Made by a program: the position numbers and the translations under genes. From Arthrobacter sp. NtRootA1 (GTDB lineage Bacteria; Actinomycetota; Actinomycetes; Actinomycetales; Micrococcaceae), in NCBI RefSeq assembly GCF_019976975.1, contig NZ_AP024630.1, positions 1,116,001 through 1,180,000 of the forward strand: a DNA stretch of 64,000 bases. The letters run 5' to 3'. A model generated the notes under the pieces. The model was not told the origin of the DNA. It ran no database searches and worked only from the letters and a program-made list of their open reading frames with translations. Shown one piece after another: positions 42,282-50,489 of this stretch (positions are counted from its first letter, which is position 1; the number at the start of each line of letters is the position of its first letter).

Positions 42282-44369
42282 ATGTCTGTTAAGAATTTCA
42301 CGGGGGCAGCGGCCCGCGCCTGGCAAGAAGCAAACGTCGACGATGACGAATCAGGTTACGTCACGCCGTACCTTGCTGTCGCCGAAGCACTTCGAACGCA
42401 GAATGGCAAGGCTCGCGCTGCGGCGTCTGAGATGTTGCAGGACTCTTTCGGTCTGCACGCTTTCGACGCTGCTACCATCGCTCGGTCTGCCGCAGACCTG
42501 ACACAACTCCGAGAGGCTATTCGCTCGCCTCGCAGCCGCCGTTTCGGTCAATTCAAGATCACCTACATTGAATTCGACGTGGTTACCTGGCGGATCCTTC
42601 CATCGGTGGAAAACATTCGCTTCGAGGGTGAACGAGCTTGGAAGTCAGGAAAAGCTCTCCGTTATGGACCGATGACGCCGGGCGAGCCAGTTCTGGGCTT
42701 GAGCTGGCCAGACCCGGACGAACTTATCACTTCGTTGACTCAGCAAACCCAAAAAATCTGGAACCAGAATCCACACTCGAAGTCGATTCCTTTCCGCGGA
42801 ATCGAGACCCCAGGACTTTTGGCTGTTGCGCGTTTGGCTTTGGGTGACGGCCCCAAAATCGGTGTGCTCGACGCAACTGACGGCTTTAGTCGTACAGTTG
42901 GTGCGCAGCGAGGTTCGGGCATCAGCATTTCGGACGTCTTGTTTGATCTGCAAGATGACGCCGTGGAAAATCGTTTGCGTCAAGAATTGATTACCCTTCG
43001 AGACTCGGGTGTTGCGGATCTCGAGAGCGAAGCCGCCTCTGTGTCGGCGGCCCGCCTTCGGTCCAGCGTTATGCCCCGGGCGCAGGTTATTGTCGGTTAC
43101 GCCAAGATCGGTACGCCGGAAAAGCAGCAGCCGAGCTTCGATGAAGTGCGTCGTTCGCTTGTCGGCCATATTCACTTGGAACCGCCATTGACATTTGCGG
43201 ACACCACTAAATTTGCATTGAAGTCGAGGATCGCTCTGGATGATGTGCACGCCAAGGGCCTTCTTCCTAAACTTGACGGCTTCTCAGATGAACGAATCTT
43301 GAGTGTGCTCCAGGCGGAAACCACGCAGGGCGGCGAGTTGGTCGCTGATGAGGATCCGAGCGCAAGTCCGCTGTTTGCCGACGAAGTTTTGGCTCTGGCT
43401 TTTGAGACTCTCGTGTCGCAAGGGAATCGCAGAAGGGTCTTAGCCGTAAATTCTGCGGTGTATGGGTTGACGGGTAAACGACCTAGCAGGGAAGAGCGAG
43501 CGGCCCTAGCCGCAGACGCTGCCTTGCGCGCAAACTGGATCATCTCGGGCAAGGAAGAGGACACCGCATTCAAAGGTCGCCGTTCGACGATGCAGAAGGT
43601 GCTTGCCACGACAACGCTTTCTGGGGCTAGGCTGAGCCGTCGCTCAATTCTCGATTTGGTCAACGACGCTGTAGAAAAACTGCAAATTCGGAACCAAAAT
43701 CTCGATGACGTAAGTCGTGAGATTTCCAGCGAAGCGGCTGAGCTCGGCGTGCTGGGTTTGTATTGTCTTGTCGAAGGCGGTGCGAGTCCGTTATTGATTC
43801 GATCCACGGCTAAGGTTGGTGGAGAGTACCTTCCCGAACCTCAACAAATCATAGAGCGTATGGTCACATCCATTGCTGGCATCCAACAGCTGGGCCAGAT
43901 TATCCTCGACGTTAGGGCAGGTTTCGAGCCGCGGTTGCTCAGGAAAGGGCAGAATGCATCGGATCAGTATCTGTCTGAGAATCAGCTTCTGACCCGTGAG
44001 GATCTCTTCCGGTACAAAAAGGACGGCTGGGCAACGCCGACTGACGATGACGCAGCTCCCGAAACTCGGCTTTTGGCCTACCGACAACGCCTTATTGAAG
44101 CGGTTGAAAGTGTGCAATCCACTGTTACAGCCATTCAAGGAATAGTCTCCGAAGAGAACGTCACTCTTGTTGATTCGCTCGGGTTAGACGTCGACAGAGA
44201 GTTCCGGGCATTGACTGACATTGTTACGGACCTTGGAATCTGGAGTCGTCTGGCGAAGCGGCAAAGCGGTGCGCCGGCGGGAGATCGCCCGGTAACACCA
44301 TCCGAGCCCGTAGTGGACTTCGACGATGATCCTGAGTACCAGGAATACGAGCGCGACGGCGTCTACTAA
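42282..44369 (+). CDS. Large protein of unknown function in the defence island
   Basis: 695 residues, cytoplasmic, no membrane span or signal. GAGGAGGC lies upstream of ATG 42282. No family recognised. The N-terminal half is mixed alpha/beta with GPKIGVLDATDGFSRTVGAQ (about 200-220), whose DGxxRxxGA resembles ParB/DGQHR-type DGxxR motifs, though weakly. The C-terminal half is long-helical (SRREERAALAADAALRAN-like, QRLIEAVESVQSTVTAIQGI) and ends in an acidic tail FDDDPEYQEYERDG. It stands alone, between the restriction-modification genes and the TIR gene, with a hairpin terminator behind it. Its position makes a defence role likely, but that is inference. Confidence 0.75.
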   Translation: MSVKNFTGAAARAWQEANVDDDESGYVTPYLAVAEALRTQNGKARAAASEMLQDSFGLHAFDAATIARSAADLTQLREAIRSPRSRRFGQFKITYIEFDVVTWRILPSVENIRFEGERAWKSGKALRYGPMTPGEPVLGLSWPDPDELITSLTQQTQKIWNQNPHSKSIPFRGIETPGLLAVARLALGDGPKIGVLDATDGFSRTVGAQRGSGISISDVLFDLQDDAVENRLRQELITLRDSGVADLESEAASVSAARLRSSVMPRAQVIVGYAKIGTPEKQQPSFDEVRRSLVGHIHLEPPLTFADTTKFALKSRIALDDVHAKGLLPKLDGFSDERILSVLQAETTQGGELVADEDPSASPLFADEVLALAFETLVSQGNRRRVLAVNSAVYGLTGKRPSREERAALAADAALRANWIISGKEEDTAFKGRRSTMQKVLATTTLSGARLSRRSILDLVNDAVEKLQIRNQNLDDVSREISSEAAELGVLGLYCLVEGGASPLLIRSTAKVGGEYLPEPQQIIERMVTSIAGIQQLGQIILDVRAGFEPRLLRKGQNASDQYLSENQLLTREDLFRYKKDGWATPTDDDAAPETRLLAYRQRLIEAVESVQSTVTAIQGIVSEENVTLVDSLGLDVDREFRALTDIVTDLGIWSRLAKRQSGAPAGDRPVTPSEPVVDFDDDPEYQEYERDGVY

Positions 44370-44426
44370 GCCTTGTATATTGCCAGCATTTCCGTCGGCT
44401 AGCCATCGGTTCCTCTGAAGATTTGG

Positions 44427-44463
44427 CTGCACACTCTTGGGAGTGACGCCCGAGAGTGTGCAG
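44427..44463 (+). terminator. Hairpin terminator after the 695-aa gene
   Basis: The arms CTGCACACTCT and AGAGTGTGCAG pair perfectly, with inner GGG/CCC extending the stem. It lies 57 bases after the stop and has no T-run. Confidence 0.55.
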
Positions 44464-44858
44464 TCACTTGATCTTGACATGGGGGAACAGGGCCTTGAGT
44501 GGTATAGAGAGATTGCCTCTCTGTTCATCGTCCAGGGATCCGTCTGTAGCGTTAGAGCAGGTAGCACGCTTCTACATAGGCGACTATCCACGCCTCATTG
44601 TTTGCTTCTTCCTAAGCACAGTTAGGGCCATCAGGCTTGCCTCCTGTCTCACTAATGCAAGACCGGCAGCTAACACTGCACTCCTTGAACCAAAACGCGC
44701 GCACGAACAGACCTCATGGGACCGTCAATCACACAGGTGTTGAGCATTTTAGGCACAGCCGCGATTAGCAATATAGAAATGCATGATCGTTCGTTAATTA
44801 GGTCTAAATTAACTGCGAGTTTATTCAAGAAGAAAACAAGAACAATAAGGAGATCTAA
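44464..44858. other. A+T-rich gap before the TIR gene
   Basis: About 400 bases without a supported gene. The last 90 are notably A+T-rich (e.g. TTCGTTAATTAGG) and probably hold the TIR promoter. Confidence 0.4.
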
Positions 44859-45419
44859 TTGACATATTCAGAACATAAGTTTGATGAAAAGAAAGACCTC
44901 ATCGGCCGCGATTTCGAAAACTCCAGACCCTGGCCGCAGGTGCGACAAACCCTGGCCCGCATCAGCCGTAGACCGCAGCGTAGCATCGACAAAGAGGGTT
45001 CGTCGAAGAAGAGCTGGGATGTATTCATTTCACACGCTAGTGAGGACAAAGCGGAGGTTGCACGGCCACTTGAGTCCTTTCTAGTCGGTCGGGGTGTCAG
45101 AGCCTGGCTTGATGAAGTGCAACTCAGGATCGGCGATGGTCTCCGACGTAGTATCGATACAGGTATCGCGGAAAGTCGATTCTCCGTAGTTGTGATCTCA
45201 CCTAGTTTTCTCACTAAGAGCTGGACGCAGTACGAGCTCGATGGAATTTTGGCAAAATCGATGGCTCGGGAGCAGCTTATTCTACCAATTTGGCATGGAG
45301 TTTCACATGCCGAGGTTCTAAAGTTTAGTCCTAGCCTTGCTGATAAAGTGGCTCGATCGACACGTGAGCAGTCGATCAATCGGATTGCCGCAGAGATTTC
45401 CGAGGTGGTCAAGTCGTGA
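44859..45419 (+). CDS. TIR domain protein
   Basis: 186 residues. A basic N-terminal arm (1-50) is followed by a TIR domain: WDVFISHASEDK (53-64), GVRAWLDEVQLRIGDGLRRSI and the catalytic-region SWTQYELDGILA with E126 as the expected NAD-cleaving Glu. TIR proteins of this size are effectors in bacterial defence, depleting NAD+ when triggered. AAGGAG six bases before the TTG at 44859 sets the start. No sensor domain is fused; the trigger would be a partner. The following 300 bases contain coding-like sequence in another frame (see the entry at 45421). Confidence 0.88.
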   Translation: MTYSEHKFDEKKDLIGRDFENSRPWPQVRQTLARISRRPQRSIDKEGSSKKSWDVFISHASEDKAEVARPLESFLVGRGVRAWLDEVQLRIGDGLRRSIDTGIAESRFSVVVISPSFLTKSWTQYELDGILAKSMAREQLILPIWHGVSHAEVLKFSPSLADKVARSTREQSINRIAAEISEVVKS

Positions 45420-45420
45420 A

Positions 45421-45738
45421 ACTACGAGTAATTTTCAAGCTGACCGCATAATCGTAACAAGCCCTCCCACAAACCCGGTTCCCGACTTCTTCGAAGCAGC
45501 CAAAGCCATCAAGGTTCGGTGCCAGTGTTCGTGGTACCCGCCAGATGTCTTTCCTGCTGAAAAGAACTTCGTATCGGACCTGCAGTCGATGGGCTGTCTG
45601 GTCGCTGGCTTCTTGACCTTTAACGCGCTGAGTTCGTATGGGGTCTACTCTTCCTATGAAGCCAAAGCTGCGACTGCAAGGTGCAGGGCTCAGGGTTCAC
45701 TCGTTCGTCAACTCACGCTCCATCCACGGCGACGGTGA
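45421..45738 (+). pseudogene. Open frame without a start after the TIR gene (remnant)
   Basis: In the frame shifted by one from TIR, the sequence reads IIVTSPPTNPVPDFFEAAKAIKV and then CSWYPPDVFPAEKNF and LVAGFLTFNALSSYGVYS. It looks like protein sequence but has no ATG/GTG start near the TIR stop. It may be the start of a partner gene cut by recombination, or a frameshifted extension of TIR. Its 3' end runs into the hairpin at 45728-45764. Confidence 0.4.
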
Positions 45739-45764
45739 CAGCGCAAGATGCTGTCGCCGTCGCC
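45728..45764. repeat. Strong hairpin upstream of DHFR-like copy 1
   Basis: The arms GGCGACGGTGACAGC and GCTGTCGCCGTCGCC (one wobble) enclose the loop GCAAGAT. A comparable hairpin with CGACGGCG/CGCCGTCG arms lies at 58021-58058 before the second copy, though the sequences differ. It may be a terminator or a 5' leader structure. Confidence 0.55.
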
Positions 45765-45864
45765 GACGTTGTCTGCTGACCATTGCCTTCGCAGCGGCTT
45801 CTGTGGAAGCCTCGTCATGATCCTGTCGCCGGGGTGACGACGGGCAGCAGGGAAGGAACCCGAC

Positions 45865-46479
45865 ATGGGACTGATCCATATTGACCTGTTCACCACGCTG
45901 GACGGCGTCGCGCAGGCGCCCGGTGGCCCTGAGGAAGATCCCGAGGGTGGTTTCGAGTTTGGCGGCTGGCAGGCGCCTCTGTTTGACGATGTGGTTGGCG
46001 AGCAGGTCGAATTAGGGATGGTGGGGATGGACGCGCTGCTGCTCGGGCGCCGGACCTACGACATCTTCGCTTCGTATTGGCCTCACCAGGACAGTGGAAT
46101 CGCGCGGTTGTTCAACCGGATTCCGAAGTACGTGGCCTCGCGTCAGTCGCTGAAGCTTGAGTGGGATGGTTCCTCCCAGCTCGGTCCTGACGTGGTGGCT
46201 TCTCTGCGCGAGCTCCGCAACCAGCACGAGAACATTCACGTGATCGGCAGCCTGGATTTTGTGCAGACCCTGTTCGCTGAGCGGCTGTTCGACCGGCTCA
46301 ATCTGTGGGTGTATCCGATCCTTCTGGGCCGTGGGAAGAAGGTGTTCGCCGAGGGGGTGGTGCCGACGAACCTTCAACTTATCGAGCCGGTGGTTGCCTC
46401 GCCAAAGGGTGCGGTGATGCAGCGGTACGCCCTGGTTGAGGGGACGCCTGGGGTGGGGGATATGTCGGAGATCGGTTAG
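45865..46479 (+). CDS. RibD-C/dihydrofolate-reductase-like protein, copy 1
   Basis: A 204-residue reductase-fold protein: MGLIHIDLFTTLDGVAQAPG, DALLLGRRTYDIFASYWP, IHVIGSLDFVQTLFAERL and DRLNLWVYPILLGRGKKVF. This is the RibD C-terminal (bifunctional deaminase-reductase) pattern that uses NADPH; the substrate is unknown. AGCAGGGAAGGA precedes the ATG. By eye it is identical at 190 of 204 residues to the gene at 58161, and the homology extends about 70 bases upstream. Confidence 0.87.
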   Translation: MGLIHIDLFTTLDGVAQAPGGPEEDPEGGFEFGGWQAPLFDDVVGEQVELGMVGMDALLLGRRTYDIFASYWPHQDSGIARLFNRIPKYVASRQSLKLEWDGSSQLGPDVVASLRELRNQHENIHVIGSLDFVQTLFAERLFDRLNLWVYPILLGRGKKVFAEGVVPTNLQLIEPVVASPKGAVMQRYALVEGTPGVGDMSEIG

Positions 46480-46539
46480 GGGTCCACTCGTGCACCCCAT
46501 TGGGGAGTGGGTAGCAGTCAATCGACAGAGTCTACGACT

Positions 46540-46810
46540 GAGGTTCGGACGGAAGTCCAAGCTGTTGTGGGACCGGCGGGAAGTCTGAGGTTCCCTTTAC
46601 GTTGACCGCCCGCATGCCGATGAACAGCCACGGGGCCGGGTCAAAGATGACGTCGGTGCGAACCCCGTCCTCGGTTGTGCCGACGGCTGTCCCGGAGCGG
46701 CCATCCATTTTGGTCTGTTGTTCCGTGACGATGGCGCCGGGAACCAGGCTGCGGCGCGGTAGAGCGCCGCCCTCCATTCGGCCGACACGACTCAGGTGGC
46801 CAACTGACCC
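46540..46810 (-). pseudogene. C-terminal remnant resembling CU044_5270-type protein
   Basis: One frame gives WRAALYRAAAWFPA and the next gives PGAIVTEQQTKMDG, RSGTAVGTTEDGVRTDVIFDP and FIGMRAVNV, which together read as one conserved C-terminal domain broken by a frameshift. No N-terminal part or start is present. The family match is from memory of this motif order and is tentative. Confidence 0.4.
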
Positions 46811-46913
46811 GCAATGAAGCTCCAGACGCTGGCGTCCTTGCCCTTGATCTACACTCGCGCCCCTCGACAAAGACCGCACCACTTATTCTGAACGTTCTAT
46901 GGTCACTTGATAG

Positions 46914-46960
46914 CGGTTGGCTACGTACAGTAGGGGATGGCTAACCGCGGCTGTTTTTTC
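46914..46960 (+). terminator. Hairpin with T-run
   Basis: The stem GCGGTTGGC/GCTAACCGC (one G-T pair), followed after GGCTG by six T residues, is an intrinsic-terminator shape on the plus strand. It would stop transcripts running from the DHFR-like gene toward the convergent zinc-ribbon gene. Confidence 0.45.
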
Positions 46961-46970
46961 GTCGGTCCGG

Positions 46971-47453
46971 CTAAACTGCGTATGCTTCTCCACAAATGAG
47001 GCAATGCAAGGGGCCCGGGTGGTTTTCGGGGACTTTGACGGGTTCATAAGAGTGGCATGGGGAGACCACTATGACCATGTCGTCTGTTTCCACCAGCGGG
47101 TCCGGAAGTTCCGGTACGTCCAAATGGCCGGTCTGCTTGACCTTCAGGTGTTTGCTGTTCATGCCACGAAACAATCCGGATAGTTCTTCATCGAGTCGTT
47201 GCATGGTTGCCGCATCAGCGTGGCCTTGGATGAAGGTAGCCTGGGCGGGTGTGAACCATTGGTCTTTTAGGGCCGAGTCTCCGCATAGGGGGCAGTAGTA
47301 GATGGTTGCTTCTGGATGGAGTTCGCCTTCTTCGTTCGCCGGTCCACTATGCCATTTGAAGTCCCGGCCGCATGTTGGGCACTGTCGCCGGAGAAACCCA
47401 TCGCTATCGACGGGGAGTTCGTAGGTAAAAGAGACTTCGAATCCTTCGCTCAT
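46971..47453 (-). CDS. Zinc-ribbon protein, partner of the TIR-like gene
   Basis: 160 residues with three Cys-pair knuckles: RQCPTCGRDF (25-28), YYCPLCGD (54-57) and HCLICGEAY near the C-terminus, with a further Cys in SPCHSYEP. These could bind one or two zinc ions. Between them is a helical segment (QATFIQGHADAATMQRLDEEL). The protein family is not recognised. It starts two bases after the stop of the TIR-like gene and must be cotranscribed with it, suggesting a sensor or adaptor for that effector. Confidence 0.7.
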   Translation of the reverse strand: MSEGFEVSFTYELPVDSDGFLRRQCPTCGRDFKWHSGPANEEGELHPEATIYYCPLCGDSALKDQWFTPAQATFIQGHADAATMQRLDEELSGLFRGMNSKHLKVKQTGHLDVPELPDPLVETDDMVIVVSPCHSYEPVKVPENHPGPLHCLICGEAYAV

Positions 47454-47455
47454 GG

Positions 47456-48343
47456 TCAGTCCTGACTTACGAATTCATGCTGCTCGAATGGTGTGCCGTC
47501 CATGGTCGTTCCAGTGATCACAATGTTGAAGTGCGACTTAGCCCTGTCCGCCATCGTAAGTGGGAGCACGCGCAAGGATGCAATACTTTTGCCTTGCGGC
47601 AACTTGGGCAGCGGAAAGTCGTCTTCTTCCCGGAAGAGACCGCGTTCTTCACCTTCTGCTGGGTGGACGTCGAGGTCAAATACGTCTCCGGGGCCAAGGT
47701 TGGTGACGAGGATCTTCCCTAGCTTGTTGCCTCCGGGCATGGAGAGCCTGGCTGACAGCTTAGGCTTGTTTGATGCTTGGGAGGAGGGCAGCTTCTTGCC
47801 CATGGGTAGACCTCCACCGGCAGGGGCAGGGGGCGTCAGGTCTCCCGCCGTGTGCCAGTCGGTGCCGGTCATGTTCACGGCGCACCCTGCGTTTTTCAGC
47901 CGATTAGCAAGGTCTTGTCGTTTTGCTGTGTCGTTATCAAGTCGGACAACGTGTCGTCCTTGAATATCGCTGAATGTTTTTACCCTGCCCATCTCCACGA
48001 GGATTGTGCGGCGATCGTCGCGTCCCATCGCCATTCCAGCTTCGAATAGCACGTTTGGGCGCGGCTGCAGTTGGGGAGAGGTTTCGGGGTCATCCTCGTC
48101 AGCCAAGGAATCGTGCAGATAGGCGACATCATCAGGTGTCAGAAGAACCAGAATTGCCTGCGCCTCATCGAAGGCCGTAGTGAGCACGTCGCCAATGTAC
48201 GGTGACGCGTGCCCGGTGTCGGCGACAGCTTGGGACCATTCCGTCGGATCGAGCCCTAACGATCGCAGAAACTGAAAAATCTCTGCCCGTAGTTTGCCGT
48301 TGCGTCCATGCACCACAAAGACTTTTCTACTGTTGGTTTCCAA
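47456..48343 (-). CDS. TIR-like nucleotide-binding protein (PF10137/CAP12-type)
   Basis: 295 residues. Residues 1-150 are a TIR-like domain of the kind found in CBASS/Pycsar effectors: KVFVVHGRN (7-15), YIGDVLTTAFDEAQAILVLLTPDD and RPNVLFEAGMAMG with E101 as the likely catalytic Glu. The rest (about 165-295) is beta-rich (NKLGKILVTNLGPGDVFDLDVH) with no known domain, possibly the signal-binding part. It would cleave NAD+ upon activation. No cyclase gene (CD-NTase or Pycsar) is near, so the activator is unknown. It forms an operon with the zinc-ribbon gene. Confidence 0.82.
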   Translation of the reverse strand: METNSRKVFVVHGRNGKLRAEIFQFLRSLGLDPTEWSQAVADTGHASPYIGDVLTTAFDEAQAILVLLTPDDVAYLHDSLADEDDPETSPQLQPRPNVLFEAGMAMGRDDRRTILVEMGRVKTFSDIQGRHVVRLDNDTAKRQDLANRLKNAGCAVNMTGTDWHTAGDLTPPAPAGGGLPMGKKLPSSQASNKPKLSARLSMPGGNKLGKILVTNLGPGDVFDLDVHPAEGEERGLFREEDDFPLPKLPQGKSIASLRVLPLTMADRAKSHFNIVITGTTMDGTPFEQHEFVSQD

Positions 48344-48423
48344 TGCCCCTCCATCGATGGATCCTATGGTGCAGCATATCCCTCATCACAGCTCCCGAAG
48401 TCCTAGTGCACTCTCTCTGGCTA

Positions 48424-48830
48424 GCCGAGAGCTCTGGAGGGTGAGCAGGACGTAGCCTTCGCGCCTGACGGATCGCTGTATGTGACGAGCCTGCTGACCC
48501 AGGAGCTGTCCGTGATCCGCTCTCATGCCAATGAAGTGGGCTGTTCCATCCCCACTGATGACGGCCCCGGTCTTCTGGCGGTGGCCCCGGACGGTTCTGT
48601 GGTCCGGTATTCCACTGCAGCCCTAGCAGCAAAGCCGCAGGCATCCACAGTTGCCACAGCAATGGCCGCATCCCCGGACCGGGAAGCGACTGCCTAACCA
48701 GCGGCCGGCTCCCCGAGTGAACTGCCCGCCGTGGCAGGCGGGGCGGCAGCAGCCTTCCTCGCCGCCGCCGCTTGGTCTATGGTGAAGGGCCGCGGCCGGA
48801 GGGCTCGGTCGGCCGCCGGCGCCAGCTAGC
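48424..48830 (+). pseudogene. Fragments of a surface protein (beta-propeller end and membrane anchor)
   Basis: Readable protein-like pieces: DVAFAPDGSLYVTS with LLAVAPDGSVVRYST, repeats of NHL/SMP-30 propeller type, ending at a stop at 48697. In another frame, AGGAAAAFLAAAAWSMVKGRGRR looks like a C-terminal membrane anchor. No start or N-terminal domain is present. It is probably a decayed secreted protein gene. Confidence 0.45.
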
Positions 48831-48839
48831 GATGACATC

Positions 48840-49570
48840 GTTTACATCCGTCTTCGAAAGTTCCGTGCAGTTGCTGGCTTAGGCCACGTACGTAAGGCCC
48901 GCACGATGAGATGCGCGATGATGGGACGATTACTGGAACCTCGTTCCTTATGTATGACTGGAATGAAATCGGCGCGTCTCAACGATCGATCAGGATCTCC
49001 CTGCCTAAAGAAACGCTCTCCTTACCCCGGATATAGAAGAGAATCAGGTCTTCGTCGGTCACGGACTAGCGGGTGCGCCCGGGCACCGTGAAGCGATAGC
49101 TGCGGGGCGAGCAGGCGATAGGCTCGAGTGACCCAACTCGATCGTTTGGTACGTTCCGCTTCGATGCGAGGGACATAGCTGACGAGCTGACCGTTAAGGG
49201 TAGTTCTCAGCCTCTACGGCAGTAGGCACCATCCAACTGGTCCGGTAAGTCGGTTACTGTCCAATGTCGTTGGAGTGGTAGCCGGTTTGAGGCGGACCTG
49301 ATCCGAGATGGGTATAGGAGGGACCGATGCTGCGCGCTCCGCCGGGCCGCGTCAAGGACTGCCGAGAGAAACCGACCGTGCCGTCAGATTACCTGGTCGT
49401 CAATTGACCGTCGCCACCCGGCAGTGGAGGCCTGGTCGAGGCGTCGGATGGGTCAATCGACTACGGCGACGTCGACGCCGTCATCAACGACGGCGGCCGC
49501 TCCGGCAATGCCAGACATGAGGTCCCCGTCGCTTAGTTCTGTTCGGCGCGCCGAGTGTGTGTCCTCAGGC
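48840..49570. other. Gene-less stretch
   Basis: About 700 bases with no supported gene. Arg- or Ser-rich short frames are typical of noncoding high-GC DNA. I see no repeat or RNA-like structure in it. Confidence 0.4.
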
Positions 49571-49576
49571 TATTGT

Positions 49577-50250
49577 TCACTCAGCCATCCGCCTCGCCAC
49601 GTACTCCGCGTCCAGACCCACGCCGCCGAGGATCGAGGAGTAGTGCCGCGTCAGCCACGGAAGCCCTACGGCGTACAGGCCGGGCTGTTCGGTGACGCCT
49701 GCCGTGTGTTTTGGGTAGCCCCATTCGTCCAGGACTGGGATGTCGATGAAGGACAGATCGAGTTTGTATCCGGTGGCCCACAGGACTGACGTGATGTTCG
49801 CTTGGGCCAGGTTTAGTCGCGCGGACTCGGAGGGCAGCCAGTTATCGGCCGGTGTCGGAGGCTGCTCTTCGGCGTCGATCCCTGCCGCAGGGATGTAGGC
49901 GTCGATTGCTTTCCGCATGCGTTGGTTGAAGTTGGATTCGGCTGTTGCGAGGCGTTCGGGGAGGTCGTCGCTGAAGGTGACCTCGCCGTCGTCGATGCTT
50001 TCCAAGCGGCCGTACAGGTGCATGCCCCGGCGGCCGAGGTCGCGGAGGTGGATGTCGTGGCCGCCTTCGGTGCCGGAGAGCAGTGGGTTGCAGGCGAAGC
50101 GGGCGGCGGGGGAGGGGAGTGCCTCGCGGGTGAGGGCGTTGATGCCGTAGTCGGGGCCGTGTTTGGCGGTTTCGAGCATCCAGTAGATGAGGTCGTGGCC
50201 GCGGTATCGGCGGGGTGCTTCGGGGCAGGTGGAGACGGCGAGGTGGACTT
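49577..50250 (-). pseudogene. 5'-truncated flavin monooxygenase remnant, copy 1
   Basis: The frame ends intact (EWGYPKHTAGVTEQPGLYAVGLPWLTRHYSSILGGVG). Earlier segments (DLIYWMLETAKHGPDYG, LLSGTEGGHDIHLRDLGRRGMHLYG) match NAD(P)/FAD-dependent monooxygenases of the CzcO/FMO type. The N-terminal FAD-binding half is absent and the sequence from about 50179 to 50250 is only partly in frame. A homologous, more decayed copy is at 57195-57814. Confidence 0.6.
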
Positions 50251-50489
50251 AACGACCGGAGCCGACGTGAGAGGCGAGTTGAGCCGTCATAGTGCCGATG
50301 GTCCTGTGTCCTCCGCGGATTCGCGCATTGTGGTGCTAGATATGTAGATGGCCGTGAGCGCTGAGTGATGTTCCTCAAGGACCACGCCCACGGTGTGGCT
50401 GTGGTTGCGTCGATTGAGCAGAAAATGGAGTACTTGATGTCCCCTTGTGTCGAACGCGGATCTGTGTTGCTGCATAGGAGGAACGCGGC

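Noticed and set aside
41999..42292. 97-codon frame with a hydrophobic segment before the 695-aa gene
   Set aside because: No ribosome site, overlaps the start of the larger gene, no homology recognised; kept only as a possibility.
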